From: Eubacterium sp.
GTDB taxonomy: Bacteria; Bacillota_A; Clostridia; Lachnospirales; Lachnospiraceae
Reading direction: 5' to 3'
Length of the DNA stretch: 12,289 nucleotides
Assembly: GCA_023663915.1 (NCBI GenBank)
Contig: JAMPGN010000130.1
Coordinates: 1 to 12,289 of the forward strand
Of this stretch, positions 1-7,207 are shown piece by piece. Under the pieces are notes generated by a model, which made no database searches, was not told the origin of the DNA, and was given only the letters and a program-made list of their open reading frames with translations. Within the stretch, counting starts at the first letter, position 1. Each line of letters opens with the position of its first letter. The translations under genes and the position numbers were made by a program.

Positions 1-1
1 C

Positions 2-2098
2 AGTGGGGATTCGGGACAGGACAGCATACAGACCAGACAGGATGAGGCAGCGGAAGGTGTAGCAGGGGCGGTTGATGTAGCGCCACAGAGTGAAAGTGAT
101 GAAGCCGGAGCGGCTCAGACAGGCAGTGTCACTTATAGAGTCAATATAGATTTAGAGGGATTGGACGAGAGTCAGGAAATTTCCGACACATTGTTCGGAC
201 TTTTCCTGGAAGATATCAATTATGCGGTAGACGGCGGTATGTATGTCGAAATGATTAAAAACCGTTCTTTCGAGTACGGTATCGAGGCGCGGGATGAGCA
301 GCTTCACGGCTGGGAAGGCACGAACGAGGCGGTAACATTTGAGGTGCATGATGGAAGCGAGGATGGTACGGCGCTCAACGAGAATAATCCACAATATGTA
401 GTCGTGCATAATACGGGAGTATCCTCCGCAAGACCCTATGAAGGAATCAGCAACAGCGGATATCTGGAAGGCATAGCGGTCACACAGGGCGCATCTTACG
501 ATGTATCGTTCTATTGCAGATCGGAGGACGGCACGGTAGATACCGTTTATGTCACCCTTTATAATGAGGAGGGCACGGTCTATGATGAACAGATTGTGGA
601 AGGGATAACGGGCGAGTGGTGCAAGTATGAGACGACTCTGACGGCGGATGCGACGGCAAATAAGAAAGTTCGTCTATCGTTAGGATTTACGGCGGGGACG
701 GCATGTTTTGACATGATCTCCATGATGCCGCAGGATACTTATAAGGGTTTGCCTGTCCGCAAGGATTTCGGAGAATATCTGGAAGCCTTGAATCCGACAT
801 TCCTGCGCTTTCCCGGCGGGTGCGTGATTGAGGGAAGAGATGAAGAGAGTATTTACAGTTGGAAAGACTCTATCGGCGGCGGTCTGGAGTTTGAGATTAA
901 CGGGGAGAGTACGGTAGGTGACGTGGCGGGGCGTCCACAGGGTAAGAGCATCTGGCAGGGCTCTAAGGCGAACCCTTACTATACGACTTATGGCTTGGGA
1001 TTTTATGAATATTTTGAACTCTGCGAGGCACTTGGGTGTATGCCGGTTCCTGTGCTCAATGCAGGTATGACGTGCGAGATACAGAGTCCGTTTTATAAAG
1101 TATACAGTATCGCTGACGAGGAATTTAAACAGTATGTGCAGGATGCTCTCGATCTGGTAGAATTTTGCAAGGGGGATGCAGATACAACATGGGGCGCGGT
1201 GCGGATCGCCATGGGACACGAAGAACCATTTGATTTAAAATATATCGGAATCGGCAATGAGCAGTGGCAAAGTGAATACCATCAGCATTATAAACAGTTT
1301 GTGAAGGCATTCGAGGAGGCGGCAGACTCCGATCCTGAATTGTACGGAGATGTGGAGTTGATTGTGGCAAATGGTACGGTTTCCGCCAGTGAGGACGGAT
1401 GGAATTATCTGATCTTAAATCCGGATACCGTCACCACGCTGGTGGATGAGCATTATTATGAGACGCCGGAGTGGTTTTTGGCGAACACGGACCGATATGA
1501 CAGTTACGACAGAAATGCGCAGGCAAAAGTATTTCTCGGAGAGTATGCGGCAAAAGCTAATACATTAGAGGCGGCGCTTGCTGAGGCGGCTTATATGACG
1601 GGGCTTGAAAAAAACGGCGATGTGGTTGAGATGGCATGTTATGCGCCACTCTTTTCACACTCGAAATTAAACCAATGGGTGCCGGACATGATCTTTTATT
1701 CCAATGATGATATTTTTGGTTCAGCGAACTACTATGTGCAACAGATGTATGGAAATAATGCGGGAGATTACAGTCTGGAATCGGAGCTTACAGGGGCGGA
1801 TGATCTGACATTGTACGAGTCGGCGGTGGATGCGGATGGCGATGTGATCTTGAAGATTGTCAATGTGTCGGATAAAGATATTCCGATCAATGTGATATTG
1901 GAAGGCAGGGATATCACCTGTTTTCTGCAGGAAGCGGACGTGACGGTATTGACTGGCGCGGATAAGAAGGCTATGAATAGTTTTGATAAGATGGCAGTTG
2001 TGCCGCAGGAGAGTAAGATTGTGATTGATGAAACGTTTGAGTATACTGCTTCGGCAAATTCTTTGAATGTGATACATTTATTGGGGTTAAAAGATTAA
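2..2098 (+). CDS. GH51 alpha-L-arabinofuranosidase, 5' end outside the window
   Basis: Glycoside hydrolase family 51 enzyme that should remove terminal alpha-L-arabinofuranosyl groups from arabinan or arabinoxylan by a retaining mechanism. The frame is open to the left window edge, so the TTG at 161 is not the start; 698 residues are visible. Order (visible numbering): Ser/Gly/Glu/Ala-rich linker about 1-50; N-terminal GH51 signature about 66-95 (FGLFLEDI, DGGMY, NRSFEY); a beta-rich, CBM4/9-like insertion about 100-245; the barrel from FLRFPGG (about 269) onward; and a C-terminal beta domain from about residue 590. Glu420 in IGNEQW fits the acid/base and Glu514 in LGEYAA fits the nucleophile, so the enzyme looks active. 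The linker suggests a secreted protein or lipoprotein whose signal peptide lies upstream, which is inference. An intrinsic terminator follows 18 bases after the stop. The family call is secure; the exact substrate is not. Confidence 0.9.
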   Translation, partial: SGDSGQDSIQTRQDEAAEGVAGAVDVAPQSESDEAGAAQTGSVTYRVNIDLEGLDESQEISDTLFGLFLEDINYAVDGGMYVEMIKNRSFEYGIEARDEQLHGWEGTNEAVTFEVHDGSEDGTALNENNPQYVVVHNTGVSSARPYEGISNSGYLEGIAVTQGASYDVSFYCRSEDGTVDTVYVTLYNEEGTVYDEQIVEGITGEWCKYETTLTADATANKKVRLSLGFTAGTACFDMISMMPQDTYKGLPVRKDFGEYLEALNPTFLRFPGGCVIEGRDEESIYSWKDSIGGGLEFEINGESTVGDVAGRPQGKSIWQGSKANPYYTTYGLGFYEYFELCEALGCMPVPVLNAGMTCEIQSPFYKVYSIADEEFKQYVQDALDLVEFCKGDADTTWGAVRIAMGHEEPFDLKYIGIGNEQWQSEYHQHYKQFVKAFEEAADSDPELYGDVELIVANGTVSASEDGWNYLILNPDTVTTLVDEHYYETPEWFLANTDRYDSYDRNAQAKVFLGEYAAKANTLEAALAEAAYMTGLEKNGDVVEMACYAPLFSHSKLNQWVPDMIFYSNDDIFGSANYYVQQMYGNNAGDYSLESELTGADDLTLYESAVDADGDVILKIVNVSDKDIPINVILEGRDITCFLQEADVTVLTGADKKAMNSFDKMAVVPQESKIVIDETFEYTASANSLNVIHLLGLKD

Positions 2099-2116
2099 GA
2101 AGCGAACGCCATAAAG

Positions 2117-2159
2117 AGAGCCGCCACATCGAAGTAAACGGATGCGACCGGCTCTTTTT
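2117..2159 (+). terminator. Intrinsic terminator after the GH51 gene
   Basis: A 7-bp stem pairs AGAGCCG (2117-2123) with CGGCTCT (2149-2155). An inner CATC/GATG pairing (2127-2130 with 2141-2144) extends it, and a run of five T ends at 2159. It starts 18 bases after the GH51 stop, as expected for a Rho-independent terminator. Confidence 0.8.
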
Positions 2160-2180
2160 AATATAGATATGACAGGTTCG

Positions 2181-2225
2181 AGTTCGCGCAGCGAAAACTA
2201 TTTGGGGAGAATGCGAAGCATTCTC
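2181..2225. repeat. Two adjacent small palindromes in convergent intergenic DNA
   Basis: Two hairpins lie side by side. The first is TTCGC (2183-2187), a GCA loop and GCGAA (2191-2195), extended by AG/CT with a two-base bulge. The second is a perfect 8-bp stem, GAGAATGC (2207-2214), with a GAA loop and GCATTCTC (2218-2225). Neither has its own T-run, so they are not obvious terminators. With the hairpin at 2227-2252 they form three consecutive stem-loops, which resembles a dispersed extragenic palindromic unit. Copy number in the genome cannot be seen from here. Confidence 0.55.
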
Positions 2226-2226
2226 T

Positions 2227-2255
2227 AAATCGTCGCTTTCTAGCGACGATTTTTT
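2227..2255. terminator. Strong hairpin, probable bidirectional terminator
   Basis: A perfect 11-bp stem pairs AAATCGTCGCT (2227-2237) with AGCGACGATTT (2242-2252) around a TTCT loop. On the plus strand it runs into six T (2250-2255), a good terminator backing up the one at 2117-2159. Read on the minus strand it overlaps the stop codon (2254-2256) of the SpoIID-like gene, but the trailing T-run is only three bases, so termination in that direction is less certain. Confidence 0.75.
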
Positions 2256-3531
2256 ATCCGGGTTCCGAAATCCGGCTGACTCCTACATAGATTTCCGAAA
2301 TCTTATACCAGGTAGGATAATCCACGATACCGGATTGTGGCAGATTGAAGATGCCTTGGAAGATACGCACCGAGTTGGCGGTGTTATTGCCATAAATTCC
2401 GTCCGCTGTGACGCGCGGGATTGCCGGATAGTTCTGTGCAATACGGTTGAGTTGCTGCTGAATCTGCAATACCTTGTCGCCGGAAGCGCCGATATTCAGG
2501 TTATATCCGGGCCATGAGGAAGGCACGCCGGACACGGCGGTAGCGGTGTTGATATACATGTCGCTGCCGTAGTAGTAGCGGATGATCTCGATGGGTGTAT
2601 ACCCTTCGTCTCCGAGATACTTAGAACCCCACTGGCTCAACCCGTTGCATGTCACATTCCTGCCGTCACAATAGGAAGTGAAGATGGGCTGCCGCACGCC
2701 GGGACGGGAGAGGAAGTTGGCAAAAATGGAGTCCACTAGTCGGTCGATATTGGAATAGATATTCCTGCCGCGTATCCATTTCTGGTCGTAAGCCGTGGAA
2801 GAAGTGATGGTGAAGTTGTATCCCTGGTTCCTGTACCACTCCGTATAGACACGGTTCAAAGTAAAGGACATAATTGCAAGGGTGTTGGCATAGATCGCGC
2901 TTTCCGGCCATGTGGCATATATTTCGGATGAAACTACATTTTTGATATAATCGCGGTATCTGACGTAATAATTTGAAGCAGTGGAATCTGAGGGAACTCC
3001 GTCATGTACAATGATATATTCGGGGATGACAACACGACTTAACACAATCTCGCCGGATTCATCCACGGGTTTGATCTCATCTTCTGGAATCTTGGGCGGA
3101 TAATCGCCGTAGAGTGTATGGTCGGGAATCACAATGGTCTCTTCTTCTTCCTGCGCTATCTCGCTGGGAATCATTTCAATATTTTGCATGGCAGTCACAT
3201 CGGGGAGCACTTCGACTCCGGATATCGTCACCGGCTCATATCCAGGCGCAGTGACGTTCAGTGTGTACTCCGAATAAGGCATGGGCGAGTTAGGGGTCAG
3301 ACTGTACTCCAAAGGCGGTGCATCTAGCGATACAGCATCCGTCTGCCCGGAGGAATCGGTTGTCAATGTCTCTAAGGCACTGTCCGGCTCACCGGTATAG
3401 GAAATCGTTATATTTGCATTCTGGATCGGTATCAGCCCCACATTGGCAGTGACATTGATCTGCAGCCTGCCCTGCATGGGCTCCTCGGACTGCATACTTT
3501 TTAAAATAGGTTCTTCCATAAAAAACCTCAT
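2254..3531 (-). CDS. SpoIID/LytB-like protein with peptidoglycan-binding domain, no signal peptide
   Basis: A 425-residue protein. Visible order: a hydrophilic N-terminus; a beta-rich domain about 20-122 resembling a carboxypeptidase-regulatory (CNA-B-like) fold; an acidic Pro-rich linker about 123-165; a SpoIID/LytB-like domain about 180-325; and a PG_binding_1-type domain about 345-412 (GDKVLQIQQQLN, then DGIYGNNTANSVRIFQ). In the SpoIID-like part, DYIKNVVSSEIYATWP aligns with the family motif; Glu203 matches the position of the catalytic acid of the SpoIID lytic transglycosylase, and GLSQWG (297-302) matches the second family motif. There is no signal peptide or membrane segment, which is odd for a cell-wall enzyme and could fit a mother-cell or spore-coat role (inference). 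The ATG at 3531 has AGGAAG about 9 bases upstream; an ATG four codons in is an alternative. The gene converges on GH51 and diverges from the DUF5717 operon. Domain calls are good; function is uncertain. Confidence 0.8.
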   Translation of the reverse strand: MRFFMEEPILKSMQSEEPMQGRLQINVTANVGLIPIQNANITISYTGEPDSALETLTTDSSGQTDAVSLDAPPLEYSLTPNSPMPYSEYTLNVTAPGYEPVTISGVEVLPDVTAMQNIEMIPSEIAQEEEETIVIPDHTLYGDYPPKIPEDEIKPVDESGEIVLSRVVIPEYIIVHDGVPSDSTASNYYVRYRDYIKNVVSSEIYATWPESAIYANTLAIMSFTLNRVYTEWYRNQGYNFTITSSTAYDQKWIRGRNIYSNIDRLVDSIFANFLSRPGVRQPIFTSYCDGRNVTCNGLSQWGSKYLGDEGYTPIEIIRYYYGSDMYINTATAVSGVPSSWPGYNLNIGASGDKVLQIQQQLNRIAQNYPAIPRVTADGIYGNNTANSVRIFQGIFNLPQSGIVDYPTWYKISEIYVGVSRISEPG

Positions 3532-3572
3532 GGTATTCTCTTCCTAATATGGTATGCATCACGGATTAAAGG

Positions 3573-3602
3573 TTGCACAGCTTACCTCATAAATGGTATA
3601 AT
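3573..3602 (+). promoter_or_regulatory. Sigma-A-type promoter with extended -10 for the DUF5717 operon
   Basis: A perfect TATAAT (3597-3602) is preceded by TGG, giving an extended -10. A weak -35, TTGCAC (3573-3578), lies 18 bases upstream. Transcription would begin near 3609, leaving a leader of about 27 bases before the GTG at 3636. No second promoter of this quality is evident in the short gaps between the next four genes. Confidence 0.7.
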
Positions 3603-3616
3603 TTTAATAACTATGT

Positions 3617-3623
3617 AGAGAGG
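3617..3623 (+). promoter_or_regulatory. Ribosome binding site for the DUF5717 gene
   Basis: AGAGAGG lies 12 bases before the GTG at 3636. The spacing is rather long, but this is the only purine-rich site between the promoter and the conserved N-terminus. It rules against the in-frame TTG at 3573, which sits inside the promoter, and the TTG at 3624, which abuts the site. Confidence 0.5.
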
Positions 3624-3635
3624 TTGTTTGGAAAC

Positions 3636-6600
3636 GTGAGACAGGTTGTTGAAGAGATATTAAACGGAAAATTTAATACTGGGAACGGTTCTCTGGATTT
3701 TTCCTGTCCACGCATTGAACTGTCGCTCCATGCCGATAAGGTGGTGGAAGATTTCTTTATGGTGTACGGGCCTGCGGGGCGCATGACGGAAGGATATGTC
3801 GTGTCGTCTGATCTTCGCATGGAATGTCTGACACAGACATTTTGTGGGAGTCAGGAGGAGATACACTACCGTTTCGACTCCCATGGTATGGAAGCGGGTG
3901 AAGAGGTGAAAGGGGCTTTCAATGTGATTTCCAATCAGGGGGAGTACTATTTGCCCTTCTCGGTGACAATCGCGCCGGAAGTCATTGAATCCAGCCTTGG
4001 AAATATCAAAAACCTGTTTCATTTCACGAATCTTGCTAGGAGTAATTGGGACGAGGCAGTCAAGTTATTTTATTCCGATGAGTTTCAGCAGGTGTTTACT
4101 GGCAATGACCGGCAGCATTACGTCGCCTACATCGGCTTGTCAGCAGTTAAGGGCAACGAGCACAACGTAGAAGAGTTTCTTTTAGAGATCAAGAAAAAGA
4201 AGCCTGTGGAATACATACCGGAGGAAACCTCGATTAAGCTGGAAGATCCGCTGCAGATGACCCGCTATGCGCTTGTAGTCAACAGGAACGGATGGGGGTA
4301 TACGCATTTTAAGATCGGGACGGAAGGGGCGTTTCTGAGGGTGGAGGAGAATACCGTGTCGGATTCTTCTTTTCTGGGAAATATCTACAGGGTATATTAT
4401 TATATTGATCTGGACAAGCTGCATGCGGGCAACAATTATGGTTGTATTCTGCTGATCCAGGAACATCAGACGATCCGGATACCGGTCACGGTAGTTTTAC
4501 ATATCAACGCAAGAAAAGCCTTGGGAATCCACAGGGAAAAGGGCAGGCTTACGGTGGAGATGATGGAATACTACCAGGCGTTTCGTCTCAAAAAAATCAG
4601 TGTAAAGACATGGATGGCGGAGACAAACAAACGTCTTGATCGTATGATGGAATTGGACGATAAGGATATTGCGACCAGACTTTTTCAGGCGCAGATCTTG
4701 CTGACTGAGGAGCGCTATAACGAAGCGAAATGGATGATCGAGAAAAATGAAGATCAGGTGCTCCTTCGGCGGGAGCAATCTCCGGAACTATGGTGCTATT
4801 ATCTGTATCTGACCACTCTGTACAGCAGGGATGACGAGTATGTGGATGATGTGGCGGCGGAAGTGGCAGACGTCTATGAGCGCAACCGCGGCAACTGGCG
4901 GATCGCGTGGCTTCTGATGTATTTGTCCGCAGAGTATGTCAGGAATCCTGCGCGCAAATGGGAACTGCTAGAAGAGCTGTTCCGGTATCACTGTACTTCT
5001 CCAGTGATCTATATTGAGGCGTGGCATCTGCTGTGCATGAATCCGGCGATGCTCTTGAAATTGGATGTTTTTGAGCAGCAGATATTGCATTTCGCGGTGA
5101 AAAACGATCTGATGAAAGAGGAGATCATTTTACAGACCGTCTATCTGGCGCAGAAGCAGAAGACATATTCGGAAAGCATTTTCCGCATTTTAAAAGGATG
5201 TTATGCAAAGAATCCGCGCAGTGATATTTTACATGCGATCTGTACGCTTCTGATCAAGGGCAATCGGTACGGTGAGAAATATTTTGAATGGTATCGCGCC
5301 GGAGTGGATGAGAATCTTCGGATCACGCGCCTGTATGAATATTATATGATGTCTATCTCCCTGGAATACAACGGACCTCTGCCGAAGATCATACTGCTGT
5401 ATTTTGCCTATCAGAGCGACCTGCACTATGAGATTACGGCGTATCTGTACGCGTATGTATATCGCCACAGGGAAGAAATACCGGATATTTATGTAAACTA
5501 TTCTGCCGCCATGGAGCGCTTTGTGATCGAGCAGATTAGGCGAGGAAGAATCAATCGGGATCTGGCATATCTGTACCAGAATTTGGTAAGTCTTCCCATG
5601 ATCGATGAGGAGAGTGCGAAACAGTTGGTATCGCTTCTGTTCATGAGGGAGATCCGGATTGATTCTGACAGAATCAAAGAAGTGATTCTTGTGTATCCAT
5701 ACGGTGTGGGAGAAGATTCCTATCCTGTAAGTGGAAACAGGGCGCAGGTTCCTGTCTACGATTCCTATTGTAAGATACTGTTGGATGACGGGGAGGGCAA
5801 TCGCTATACGGCGAGCGTAGAATACCATTCAGAAGTTTTGCTCAGTCCGGCGAAACTGGCGCTTATGGCAGCGCCCTTCGTGCGGGACGATCTTGGATAC
5901 GCAGTCTACGCCTGTTTTGAATATCAGAGTCATTTTGTTGTACGGGACGAGAATGCCGATCTTTTTGGACTTCTTTCTAGGTCAGAACGGATTGCAGAGC
6001 CGGTAAAGCGTAGGATACGCATGATGTTAGTTCATTATTATTATGAAAAGGACCGGATGCGCGAGCTGGATGATTATCTGCTGGAACTGAAACCGGTTGA
6101 CATATTGAAAAAAGACCGCAGGGAGGTCATACGCTACATGGTGGTGCGCGGTATGTACGTGGAGGCGTACAAATGGGTATACCAGTACGGACCATATGGC
6201 ATGGACGCCAAGACTCTGGTGAAGTTGTGCAGCAGATTGTTAGATGAGGAGCAGATGGCGGAAGAACCGGTCATGACAGGTATTTTATGTTATGTGGTGA
6301 AGAGGGGAAAGTATGATGAGAACGTACTGAATTATCTGATTCGGTATCTGAATGGCAGCATCAAAGATATGAGGGATGTCTGGAAGGCTGCGGTGGATTT
6401 CGGGATGGATACCTATGCGCTGTGTGAGCGTCTGATCGAACAGATGCTTTATACGGGAGCGTATGTGGGGGAGAAGATAGAAATTTTCCGCATGTATAGC
6501 AAGGGCATCGGCAAGGACGAACTGATGTCGGCTTTCCTCTCTCAGAGTTGTTACGATTATGCGATCGAGGAGCATATCACGGAGCCATATATTTTTCAGA

Positions 6601-7199
6601 GTGTGTTGCAGTTACATTTAGAAGGCGTACCGTTGCATCCGGTATGTAAGATCGCATGTCTGCAGTATTATGCGGAGAACAAGCAGGAACAGAGCGAGAC
6701 GGTTCGGAAAGTCTGCTGTGATTTTTTGCGGGATCTTCTGGACGAGCAGATCGTGCTGCCGATTTATAAAGAATACCAGGGTTACATCCCCCAGATGGAT
6801 GAATATCAGGACAAGACGATTGTGGAGTATCGGACGAAACCCGGCAGAAGGGCAGTCATCCATTATGTCATCCAGAGCGAGGACGATACGGAGAGTGGAT
6901 ATTGTCAGGAAGAAATGCAGGATATGTTTGCCGGTATCTGCGTCAAAGAGTTTATCCTCTTTTTCGGGGAGAGGCTGCAGTTCTATATTACCGAGGAGAT
7001 GGAAGGAAACGAGCAGTTGACGAAGAGCGGCACGATCAACAAGAGCGATATCACGCAGGAGAATTTCGAGAGTCGTTTTACGCTGCTTAACGATATCATG
7101 ATCGGCAAGACGCTGCATGATTACGATACGGTGGATGGGCTGCTTAAAGAGTATTACAGCAAGGATTATGTGGCAGATAGAATATTCCGGATGCGCTAG
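3636..7199 (+). CDS. DUF5717 family protein, large Ig-like and helical-repeat scaffold
   Basis: A 1187-residue protein when started at GTG 3636; the frame stays open to a TTG at 3573, but that overlaps the promoter. I recognise it as DUF5717, a family without known function. Visible order: a short helix (RQVVEEILNGKF); two beta-sandwich, Ig-like domains about 15-290, the first with GRMTEGYV and FNVISNQGEYYLPF; a long helical region about 300-1060 with TPR-like helix pairs (for example LFQAQILLTEERYNEAKWMIE); a beta-rich insert about 687-767 inside the helices; and a C-terminal beta/alpha domain about 1064-1187 beginning YRTKPGRRAVIHY. It is rich in Tyr. No signal peptide, membrane segment or catalytic motif is seen, so it is probably a cytosolic scaffold or adaptor (inference). 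It is first in a four-gene operon; its TAG stop lies inside the ribosome binding site of the next gene, suggesting translational coupling. Confidence 0.85.
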   Translation: MRQVVEEILNGKFNTGNGSLDFSCPRIELSLHADKVVEDFFMVYGPAGRMTEGYVVSSDLRMECLTQTFCGSQEEIHYRFDSHGMEAGEEVKGAFNVISNQGEYYLPFSVTIAPEVIESSLGNIKNLFHFTNLARSNWDEAVKLFYSDEFQQVFTGNDRQHYVAYIGLSAVKGNEHNVEEFLLEIKKKKPVEYIPEETSIKLEDPLQMTRYALVVNRNGWGYTHFKIGTEGAFLRVEENTVSDSSFLGNIYRVYYYIDLDKLHAGNNYGCILLIQEHQTIRIPVTVVLHINARKALGIHREKGRLTVEMMEYYQAFRLKKISVKTWMAETNKRLDRMMELDDKDIATRLFQAQILLTEERYNEAKWMIEKNEDQVLLRREQSPELWCYYLYLTTLYSRDDEYVDDVAAEVADVYERNRGNWRIAWLLMYLSAEYVRNPARKWELLEELFRYHCTSPVIYIEAWHLLCMNPAMLLKLDVFEQQILHFAVKNDLMKEEIILQTVYLAQKQKTYSESIFRILKGCYAKNPRSDILHAICTLLIKGNRYGEKYFEWYRAGVDENLRITRLYEYYMMSISLEYNGPLPKIILLYFAYQSDLHYEITAYLYAYVYRHREEIPDIYVNYSAAMERFVIEQIRRGRINRDLAYLYQNLVSLPMIDEESAKQLVSLLFMREIRIDSDRIKEVILVYPYGVGEDSYPVSGNRAQVPVYDSYCKILLDDGEGNRYTASVEYHSEVLLSPAKLALMAAPFVRDDLGYAVYACFEYQSHFVVRDENADLFGLLSRSERIAEPVKRRIRMMLVHYYYEKDRMRELDDYLLELKPVDILKKDRREVIRYMVVRGMYVEAYKWVYQYGPYGMDAKTLVKLCSRLLDEEQMAEEPVMTGILCYVVKRGKYDENVLNYLIRYLNGSIKDMRDVWKAAVDFGMDTYALCERLIEQMLYTGAYVGEKIEIFRMYSKGIGKDELMSAFLSQSCYDYAIEEHITEPYIFQSVLQLHLEGVPLHPVCKIACLQYYAENKQEQSETVRKVCCDFLRDLLDEQIVLPIYKEYQGYIPQMDEYQDKTIVEYRTKPGRRAVIHYVIQSEDDTESGYCQEEMQDMFAGICVKEFILFFGERLQFYITEEMEGNEQLTKSGTINKSDITQENFESRFTLLNDIMIGKTLHDYDTVDGLLKEYYSKDYVADRIFRMR

Positions 7200-7207
7200 G
7201 AGGCAGC

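Noticed and set aside
3545..3557. CATACCATA / CATATTA on the minus strand as a sporulation sigma -10 for the SpoIID-like gene
   Set aside because: Transcription would start at or after the AGGAAG ribosome binding site, and no matching -35 is found at the right spacing.
3573..3635. N-terminal extension of the DUF5717 protein from the TTG at 3573
   Set aside because: It covers the -35, spacer and TATAAT -10 of the likely promoter, has no ribosome binding site, and the family-like N-terminus begins at GTG 3636.
5229..5828. Long antisense frame of 199 codons (and similar ones at 680-1219 and 6618-7118)
   Set aside because: They lie wholly opposite clear genes, lack binding sites, show no recognisable domains, and have the His/Arg/Ile-rich composition of antisense shadows.
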